This document shows positions 6,288 through 10,508 of a stretch of DNA of 10,508 bases, one piece after another. Numbering within the stretch: the stretch's first letter is position 1; every line of letters begins with the position of its first letter. The stretch is taken from positions 1-10,508 of the forward strand of contig JARGFV010000089.1 in the NCBI GenBank assembly GCA_029210545.1, written 5' to 3'. The notes under the pieces are model-generated. The model was not told the DNA's origin and did not search any database. It was given only the letters and a program-made list of their open reading frames with translations. This DNA comes from a bacterium. GTDB lineage: Bacteria > BMS3Abin14. The translations under genes were made by a program, and so were the position numbers.

Positions 6288-6353
6288 AGGCAGGAGGGAG
6301 GAGTTTACTCCCTCTACTCCCTCTACTCCCTCTTCCCTTTTCCCTTCTCCCTC
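6288..6353. repeat. Purine/pyrimidine mirror tract with 9-bp tandem repeat
   Basis: A purine-rich run (AGGCAGGAGGGAGGAG) is followed by three exact copies of TACTCCCTC (6306-6332) and a further pyrimidine run to 6353. GAGGGAG and CTCCCTC can pair as a hairpin, and the long pyrimidine strand could favour triplex DNA. It lies between tolQ and the cyclase-family gene. Confidence 0.7.
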
Positions 6354-6389
6354 GAGTCATTTTGACATTTCATGTCGTCAAAATGACTC
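6354..6389 (-). repeat. Perfect 13-bp inverted repeat across the cyclase-family stop codon
   Basis: GAGTCATTTTGAC (6354-6366) and its exact reverse complement (6377-6389) flank a 10-base loop that contains the TGA stop. The upstream arm in mRNA is the last codons of the gene. There is no U-tract after it on the minus strand, so it is not a standard terminator; it may protect the mRNA 3' end. Confidence 0.8.
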
Positions 6390-6999
6390 TTGCCGGCGCT
6401 CCGTCGCAGCCGGCGATCTTCAGCGGCAATGCCGTCATCTGGTAGATACCCGGAACCACCTCCCGCAGATCCAGTCCTTCGATGATCACGATCTCCTCCC
6501 TGAGCAGCTCCTGGTGCACGCCGTCGCCCATCCCGTACTGTGCGACGGACAGGTAGTCGATCCCCACCAGGCGTACGTGTTTATCCACCAGGTACCGTGC
6601 CCCGTCCAGGGTCAGGAAGGTGAACTTCTCATCGAAGGTCCCTTTGTCGAGGAGGGCGCTGTTGTCGGTCTTCAGGAGGAGCCGTTCGGTCCCCGCGGGG
6701 ATACCGGCGTTTTTCAGCTGATAAGCGCCGATCTCCTTGACGCCCGGAAGGTGGACGAGGACGGCAGGCCCCATGAGAAGGTCCAGGCTTACCGTGTCGA
6801 TACCCGTCCCGGCCTCGAGGAAGTGCACGGGGGCGTCGATGTGTGTCCCGGTATGAGCGCTCATGTCCAGCCGGGACAGGTTGAGCCGGTCCCCGTCGAT
6901 CATCGATTTGATCCTCTGAACGTGGACCGGGCCGTCGCCCGGCCAGGAGATCATCTTCTCCCTGATGCTCATTGTGACGTCGAAGATTTTTCGCTCCAT
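6370..6999 (-). CDS. Cyclase-family metal-dependent hydrolase (kynurenine formamidase-like)
   Basis: A 209-residue cytoplasmic protein of the cyclase/KynB-type fold. It carries the family motif HTGTHIDAPVHF (residues 49-60), whose His49, His53 and Asp55 are the expected metal ligands. A further His162 and Glu174 lie where the family has its remaining ligands. The N-terminal DVTMSIREKMISWPGD segment is also typical. Characterised relatives hydrolyse N-formylkynurenine, other amides or cyclic substrates; no tryptophan-degradation gene is nearby, so the substrate is unknown. Length is normal. The ATG has an excellent AAGGAG five bases upstream. It stands alone, with 300 bp of repeats between it and tolQ. 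Confidence 0.88.
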   Translation of the reverse strand: MERKIFDVTMSIREKMISWPGDGPVHVQRIKSMIDGDRLNLSRLDMSAHTGTHIDAPVHFLEAGTGIDTVSLDLLMGPAVLVHLPGVKEIGAYQLKNAGIPAGTERLLLKTDNSALLDKGTFDEKFTFLTLDGARYLVDKHVRLVGIDYLSVAQYGMGDGVHQELLREEIVIIEGLDLREVVPGIYQMTALPLKIAGCDGAPARVILTT

Positions 7000-7032
7000 G
7001 ACGACTCCTTTATCGGCCCCGGATAGAATACA

Positions 7033-7053
7033 GGGTCCGGGGTCCGGGGTCTA
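7033..7053. repeat. 7-bp tandem array (GGGTCCG)3 upstream of the cyclase-family gene
   Basis: GGGTCCG, GGGTCCG and GGGTCTA follow without gaps. The last unit runs into the CTAG at the left edge of the palindromic element at 7051-7298. Confidence 0.75.
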
Positions 7054-7298
7054 GCCCGCATTATTCATGATGCAAATGAGATGTCCGCTAACTGTTTGGC
7101 AATTAAAGATAAATGGGAATGGCACTATAAGCATCATGAATCAGGCGGGGTTGAGCGGACATAGTCACGAGAGGAGTTTTTCGTTCCGGCAAGGCGACTG
7201 AGGAGTGAGCGCGGAGGCATACTTTAGTATTCCGCACAAGCGAACGACTCAGCAACGCCGCCGGAACGGAAAAGAACCTCGTGAATAGTCCGGGCTAG
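7051..7298. mobile_element. Palindromic MITE-like element with terminal inverted repeats
   Basis: The ends are CTAGCCCG (7051-7058) and CGGGCTAG (7291-7298); similarity continues inward (CATTATTCATGA against the complement of CGTGAATAGTC). The right half (7165-7284) is a long imperfect hairpin with paired blocks TCACGAG/CTCGTGA, CGTTCCGGC/GCCGGAACG, CTGAG/CTCAG, GCGGA/TCCGC and ATAC/GTAT at the tip. The left half has two interleaved inverted pairs: 7055-7073 with 7131-7150 (17 or so of 19 matched) and ATGTCCGCT (7081-7089) with AGCGGACAT (7154-7162). There is no transposase gene. The outer CTAG at both ends may be a 4-bp target duplication. Non-autonomous mobility is inferred; a structured RNA is the alternative. 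Confidence 0.6.
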
Positions 7299-7327
7299 CA
7301 ACGTGTCGGACTTTACCGACACGTTGC
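7298..7327 (+). terminator. Perfect 12-bp hairpin, possible plus-strand terminator
   Basis: GCAACGTGTCGG (7298-7309) and its exact complement (7316-7327) flank the loop ACTTTA. On the plus strand GATGAGTTTTTCG follows, a late and short T-run. It sits right against the palindromic element and may belong to it. No plus-strand gene ends here, so a terminator role is doubtful. Confidence 0.35.
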
Positions 7328-7353
7328 GATGAGTTTTTCGAAATACCCCTGCA

Positions 7354-7444
7354 TGTCACTGCGAACCGACCACGCGTGAAGCAGTCTCAGGTTCTGCGAC
7401 CAATCACCGAGATCGATTCGTCCAGGTCATCGCTCGCGATGACA
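7354..7444. repeat. Degenerate palindromic repeat with ends TGTCACTGCGA / TCGCGATGACA
   Basis: A 91-bp stretch whose ends pair in 9 of 11 positions. Half-sites with the same end sequence are at 1147-1184 (TGTCATCGCGA then GCGAAGTGATC) and, inverted, at 9211-9245 (GATCGCTTCG then TCGCGATGACA). Similar palindromic repeats with ends like TGTCATTGCGA are widespread in intergenic DNA of several bacterial phyla; this is from general knowledge and was not searched. Confidence 0.5.
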
Positions 7445-7480
7445 GAAAAAACCAGCGCGGGCACAAGGCCCGCGCAGCTT
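7445..7480 (-). terminator. Rho-independent terminator of degP
   Basis: On the minus strand GCGCGGGC and GCCCGCGC (7455-7475) form a perfect 8-bp GC stem with a 5-base loop, followed by TGG and then six T residues. An A-run precedes it, so it may work in both directions. It lies about 85 bp after the degP stop codon. Confidence 0.75.
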
Positions 7481-7512
7481 TTAGTATGAGCTTATCCAGA
7501 CACCAGACAATT

Positions 7513-7561
7513 TTGATAGAGTCGCAAAAAGTCCAGGCGAGACTTTTTGCGAGTCCATCAA
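7513..7561. repeat. Hairpin repeat, family 1 (copy B), just after degP
   Basis: Arms TTGATAGAGTCGCAAAAAGTC (21 bases, given here as positions 7513-7533) and 7541-7561 match at 19 of 21 positions around a 7-base loop. It is the most complete copy of the family and begins four bases after the degP stop codon. It shares about 35 of 36 bases with copy A in the opposite orientation. Confidence 0.8.
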
Positions 7562-7564
7562 TTT

Positions 7565-9064
7565 TCACCGTTTTACTGCTATGAAAATTGTCCTCCCCCC
7601 CCTGTTTACCAGAAACAGCACGGACGCCTTGTCCTTACTCTTCTCCAGGACACTCGACAGTGCCGCGACATCACTGACCTCCTGGCGGTCCACCTCCAGG
7701 ATCACGTCGCCGCGGGCAAGACCCGCTTCAGCGGCCGGGCTCCCCGGTTCCACACCGGAGACGAGAACTCCCCGGGAGGTGCCCAGGTCAAGGCGCTCGG
7801 CGATCTCGGGAGTGATGTTCTGGACTGTCAGGCCCAGTTCACCCTTCATCTCCTTATCTTCCCCAAAAGATCCGACCGGGGTCGCCTCGTCGGTCATCTC
7901 CTCCAGGGTCACGGTGAACTTCTTCTCCTTGCCGTCGCGCAGGGCCACCACTTCGACACCGGTCCCCACCTGCAGGTATGCCACCATGGTGGGCAGCTGG
8001 TGCTGGCTTTCCACAACTTCACCGTTGAACCGCACGATGACGTCGCCCCTTTGGATACCGGCTTTGGCCGCCGGACCATCCTGGACCACATCGGCCACGA
8101 GGGCGCCTTTACGTTCGGACAGGCCCAGGGCCTCCTGCATGTCGGGGGTGATCTGCTGGATGAGCACGCCCAGCCAGGCACGGGTCACTTCGCCCTTCTC
8201 CTTGAGCTGGGAGACGATGGCCTTGGCCAGGTTGATGGGGATAGCGAACCCGATCCCCTGGTTGCCCCCGGTACGGCTGTAGATGATGCTGTTGATCCCG
8301 ACCACGTTGCCCGCCGTATCGAACAGGGGTCCTCCGCTGTTGCCGGGATTGATGGCGGCATCGGTCTGGATGAAGTCGTCGTAGGCGCCGGCGCCGAGTT
8401 CACGCCCCTTGGCGCTGACAATGCCGGCGGTTACCGTGTGACCCAGCCCGAAGGGGTTCCCGATGGCCAGCACCCAGTCGCCCACACGGGCCTTGTCCGA
8501 ATCGCCGAGACGGCAGAGGGGCAGGCCTCCGTTCTTCGGCTCGATCTTGATAAGAGCGAGGTCCGTCTTCTCGTCGGTGCCCAGGATCTCGGCCGGGTAC
8601 TCATCACCCTCTTCCAGGATCACTACCACTTCGTCGGCCTCGGCCACCACGTGGTTATTGGTGATGATGTACCCTTCCTCGTTGATGATGAAGCCCGAGC
8701 CCAGGCTGCGCTGTTTAAAAGGCCTCTGAGGGCCCCTCTCACCGAAAAACCGCTTTAAGAACTCGTCGCCGAAAAACTCCCTGAAAGGGCTGTCCTCTTC
8801 TTTCCCGAAGGGATGCCGGGCCTGCCCTTCCTTGACCACGGTGGCTGTGCTGATGTTGACGACCGCCGGGGACAGTTCCTCGGCCAGATCCGCGAAAGAT
8901 CCGGGCTGTCCGGCCGGCGCCTTGGCGGTGCCCTCGGTCCAGAAACTGTCTGATCGCGCTTCCGTTTGTGGAGTCAGTGACAGGTTCGAAGCGACGATCA
9001 ACCCGATGACGAGAAAACTGACGGCTACGATCCCTACCGTCACACCACGAAAAACCTTACTCAT
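7565..9064 (-). CDS. degP: DegP/HtrA-family periplasmic serine endoprotease
   Basis: A 499-residue protein of normal DegP/DegQ length. It has an N-terminal membrane-spanning signal sequence or anchor (about 8-27), a trypsin-like protease domain (about 60-280) and two PDZ domains (about 285-375 and 400-490). The catalytic triad is readable as His138 (ITNNHVV), Asp168 (TDLALIK) and Ser243 (NPGNSGGPL). An insertion rich in Phe (FREFFGDEFLKRFFGER, about 94-110) matches the regulatory LA-loop region of DegP/DegQ. It degrades or refolds misfolded envelope proteins, with activation by exposed C-termini through the PDZ domains. The signal has no clear signal-peptidase site, so it may stay membrane-bound. 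The ATG has AGGAG eight bases upstream. Its leader contains a perfect inverted repeat, and it is followed by a hairpin repeat and a terminator. degQ would be an equally fair name. Confidence 0.95.
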   Translation of the reverse strand: MSKVFRGVTVGIVAVSFLVIGLIVASNLSLTPQTEARSDSFWTEGTAKAPAGQPGSFADLAEELSPAVVNISTATVVKEGQARHPFGKEEDSPFREFFGDEFLKRFFGERGPQRPFKQRSLGSGFIINEEGYIITNNHVVAEADEVVVILEEGDEYPAEILGTDEKTDLALIKIEPKNGGLPLCRLGDSDKARVGDWVLAIGNPFGLGHTVTAGIVSAKGRELGAGAYDDFIQTDAAINPGNSGGPLFDTAGNVVGINSIIYSRTGGNQGIGFAIPINLAKAIVSQLKEKGEVTRAWLGVLIQQITPDMQEALGLSERKGALVADVVQDGPAAKAGIQRGDVIVRFNGEVVESQHQLPTMVAYLQVGTGVEVVALRDGKEKKFTVTLEEMTDEATPVGSFGEDKEMKGELGLTVQNITPEIAERLDLGTSRGVLVSGVEPGSPAAEAGLARGDVILEVDRQEVSDVAALSSVLEKSKDKASVLFLVNRGGRTIFIAVKR

Positions 9065-9087
9065 TTTACCTTCTCCTCTTTCCCCTC

Positions 9088-9137
9088 ATAAATTTTTCAG
9101 TAAGATAACCACGCAAAAAGGCTCCTGAAAAATTTAT
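9088..9137 (-). promoter_or_regulatory. Perfect 13-bp inverted repeat in the degP leader
   Basis: ATAAATTTTTCAG (9088-9100) and its exact reverse complement (9125-9137) flank 24 bases, 24 bp upstream of the degP ATG. A second hairpin, TTCGAG-CTGTG-CTCGAA (9141-9157), lies next to it. In RNA the larger stem would sit just before the ribosome site, so it could modulate translation; in DNA it could be an operator. The role is inferred. Confidence 0.55.
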
Positions 9138-9267
9138 CTGTTCGAGCTGTGCTCGAAAAAACCTGAATAACCGATTTTGCGAAACACTTTAACACCCCGG
9201 TTAAATCCGGGATCGCTTCGCCCGGGAAGTAGCTCGCGATGACAAACCTTGACCCAATAGTCTTCAC

Positions 9268-9506
9268 CTTACTTTGCGTAACTTAGCGTACTTGGCGGTT
9301 CAGACTCTTTCAGAGCATTCGCGGTATCTGCCTGCGCTCCCCCCTGAATCCAGGTTTTCTCCGCCTTTCTCCGTGACTCCGTGGTGAAAGATTTAAAGAG
9401 CCTCTACGGCATACGCCTGAGTCTTCCCCCCAGTTTAGCTTTTCTCTGTGACCTCTGTGTCCTCTGTGGTGAATGCTTTAAAGAGCCTCTGCGGTATACG
9501 CCCGAG
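9268..9506. repeat. Three degenerate tandem repeats of about 85 bp
   Basis: Two units share GTGGTGAA, then TTTAAAGAGCCTCT, then CGG-ATACGCC-GAG at the same spacing (9381-9421 and 9466-9506; 36 of 41 bases identical, offset 85). A third, more diverged unit starts near 9297 (GGTTCAGACTCTTTCAGAG, CGGTAT). Each is preceded by a micro-repeat of its own: GCGTAACTTAGCGTACTTGGCG, CTCCGTGACTCCGTGG and CTCTGTGACCTCTGTGTCCTCTGTGG, written here in parts. Confidence 0.7.
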
Positions 9507-9525
9507 TTGTTACTCCCTTACTCCC

Positions 9526-10365
9526 TCAGCCTCTGTTTATTTCTCTTAGCCGCTGGACCCGTTTTTCCACCGGCGGATGGGTGGAAAAGAGGCTCAGCAA
9601 ACTCTTGCCCGAGAACGGCTTGACGATGAACATGTGGCTGGTCGCGGGGCTTGAAGCCATGGGTATCCTCTTCGATGCCATGGTGAGCTTCTCCAGGGCC
9701 GAGGCCAGGCCCTGGGGGTTGCCGGCGATCTTCGCCCCGGTGGAGTCTGCCTGGTACTCCCTGGACCTTGACACCGCCATCTGGATGATCACAGCGGCAA
9801 TAGGCGCCAGGATAGCCGTGGCGAGGGCGCCGAGGGGGTTGTTGTCACTGTCCCTGCCCCCGCCGAAAATGAAGGCCCACCTGGCCATGTTGGCAAGCAT
9901 CATGATGGCCCCGGCCAGCGTGGCGGCGATGGAGGAGATGAGGATGTCCCGGTGGCCGATGTGGGCCAGCTCATGACCGATGACCCCCGCGAGTTCCTCG
10001 GCCGTGAGAAGCTGCCTTATCCCGTCGGTGACCGCCACCACGGCGTTTTCCGGGTTGCGTCCCGTGGCGAAGGCGTTGGGTGTGGGCTGGGGGATCCTGT
10101 AAACACGGGGCATGGGCAGGCCCGCGCGCGACGCCAGGCTCCTGACGATGCCGTATAGTTCAGGGTCGTCGCTCTCCGCAATGGGTTTTGCCCTGTACAT
10201 GGCCAGGACGATGCGGTCGGAGAACCAGTAGCTGCCGAAGTTGATGACCACGGCGAACCCGAAGGCGATCATCATCCCGCTCCGGCCGCCGAACAGCTGG
10301 CCGAACATGAGCAGGAGTCCTGTCAGGGCGCCCAGTAGAAGTGTGGTTTTAAACATGTTGTTCAT
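9526..10365 (-). CDS. htpX: HtpX-family membrane zinc metalloprotease
   Basis: A 279-residue inner-membrane protease of the M48B family. It has two N-terminal transmembrane segments (about 6-25 and 30-50), the zinc motif HELAH (residues 131-135, with Glu132 as catalytic base), two further hydrophobic segments (about 141-160 and 178-198) and the third zinc ligand Glu203 in [11 protein letters not shown]. The C-terminus ends in the family-typical [15 protein letters not shown]. It cleaves damaged or misassembled membrane proteins on the cytoplasmic side, in parallel with FtsH. Length is normal. The ATG at 10365 has a GGAG eleven bases upstream, slightly far; a second ATG at codon 4 is possible. 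It is a separate unit from degP, although both belong to envelope stress defence. Confidence 0.95.
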   Translation of the reverse strand: MNNMFKTTLLLGALTGLLLMFGQLFGGRSGMMIAFGFAVVINFGSYWFSDRIVLAMYRAKPIAESDDPELYGIVRSLASRAGLPMPRVYRIPQPTPNAFATGRNPENAVVAVTDGIRQLLTAEELAGVIGHELAHIGHRDILISSIAATLAGAIMMLANMARWAFIFGGGRDSDNNPLGALATAILAPIAAVIIQMAVSRSREYQADSTGAKIAGNPQGLASALEKLTMASKRIPMASSPATSHMFIVKPFSGKSLLSLFSTHPPVEKRVQRLREINRG

Positions 10366-10403
10366 TGCGTTTTTCGCTCCTTTGCGTTGTTGAGCTAATA
10401 TCT

Positions 10404-10417
10404 AACAGCCGGCTGTT
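10404..10417. promoter_or_regulatory. Perfect 14-bp palindrome AACAGCCGGCTGTT upstream of htpX
   Basis: It lies about 40 bp before the htpX ATG. On the minus strand it falls between a weak TTGGTC and a weak TAGATA spaced 17 bp, so it may be an operator within the htpX promoter. The promoter boxes are poor matches; the palindrome itself is exact. Confidence 0.4.
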
Positions 10418-10438
10418 TAACGACCAAGACCTGACAGG

Positions 10439-10469
10439 GTCGCAAAAAGTCCAATCCGGGACTTTTCGC
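10439..10469. repeat. Hairpin repeat, family 1 (copy C), upstream of htpX
   Basis: GTCGCAAAAAGTCC (10439-10452) pairs with GGACTTTTCGC (10459-10469) around a 6-base loop, with one mismatch. The loop differs from copies A and B, showing that the stem is what is conserved. Confidence 0.75.
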
Positions 10470-10474
10470 TCCAC

Positions 10475-10504
10475 GGAAAGGGAAAAGCGTCGTTTTCCCT
10501 TTCC
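10475..10504. repeat. Hairpin repeat, family 2 (right copy)
   Basis: Arms GGAAAGGGAAAA and TTTTCCCTTTCC flank GCGTCG. It is the reverse complement of the copy at 1-30. It lies five bases from the family 1 hairpin, mirroring the order seen at the left end of the window. Confidence 0.75.
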
Positions 10505-10508
10505 TCAC

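Larger units (their letters stand above)
9065..9525. other. Gene-free, repeat-rich spacer between htpX and degP
   Basis: No credible gene in 460 bp. From right to left it holds a tandem TTACTCCC pair (about 9509-9524), three degenerate 85-bp repeats (about 9268-9506), a palindromic repeat half-site (9211-9245), short GC hairpins near 9196-9226, and the degP leader with two inverted repeats. No convincing sigma-70 promoter for degP was found, and no clear sigma-E-type site either. Confidence 0.6.

Noticed and set aside
6256-7026. A 256-codon plus-strand frame over the cyclase-family gene.
   Set aside because: Antisense to a gene with intact metal-ligand motif and perfect ribosome site.
7547-8758. 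A 403-codon open frame on the plus strand.
   Set aside because: It lies entirely antisense to degP, whose protein is clearly conserved with triad and PDZ domains; the plus-strand product has His/Gly/Asp-rich shadow composition.
9268-9506. CRISPR array.
   Set aside because: Only three diverged units, no constant repeat with variable spacers of equal length, and no cas genes.
9381-9623. Plus-strand 80-codon frame with a Cys-rich LCDLCVLCGECF stretch resembling a metal-binding motif.
   Set aside because: The Cys residues come from translating the CTCTGTG micro-repeat; this is a known way to get spurious Cys-rich ORFs, and the frame runs into htpX antisense.

Overview
The window reads as a chromosomal segment of a Gram-negative bacterium with an outer membrane. 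It carries a near-complete Tol-Pal system, a periplasmic DegP/HtrA protease and an HtpX membrane protease. All nine genes I can support lie on the minus strand. The DNA looks GC-rich. The intergenic spacers are full of short tandem repeats and palindromes, a style I associate with Desulfobacterota (former Deltaproteobacteria) and relatives; this placement is an inference from style, not from a marker gene.

Read in the direction of transcription (right to left), the layout is as follows. htpX (10365-9526) is followed by a 460-bp gene-free repeat tract (9065-9525). Next comes degP/htrA (9064-7565), then a 565-bp gene-free tract (7000-7564) holding a hairpin repeat, a terminator, a degenerate palindromic repeat and a 248-bp palindromic MITE-like element. 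A metal-dependent cyclase-family hydrolase follows (6999-6370), then a repeat-rich 300-bp spacer (6071-6369). The tol-pal cluster is tolQ (6070-5303), tolR (5303-4893), tolA/tonB-like (4873-4052), tolB (3836-2505), pal (2307-1735) and a small coiled-coil lipoprotein gene (1721-1287) at the place where cpoB/ybgF usually sits. After a strong terminator and a 330-bp spacer, an RpiR-family regulator (952-98) ends the series.

The genes fit an envelope-maintenance theme. TolQ, TolR and TolA couple the proton gradient to TolB and Pal at the outer membrane. The coiled-coil lipoprotein is probably an envelope partner of Pal. DegP handles misfolded periplasmic proteins and HtpX handles misfolded membrane proteins. 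The RpiR regulator and the cyclase-like hydrolase are probably unrelated neighbours.

I found no new multi-gene system, phage, CRISPR array, tRNA or rRNA. The unexplained content is non-coding: (i) two hairpin repeat families that sit side by side, in mirror order, at both ends of the window; (ii) a nested palindromic element at 7051-7298; (iii) several unrelated 7-bp tandem arrays in different spacers; (iv) four GTGCAC palindromes phased exactly 8 bp apart; (v) three degenerate 85-bp repeats between htpX and degP; and (vi) perfect inverted repeats placed in a tolB signal-peptide region, across a stop codon, and in the degP leader.
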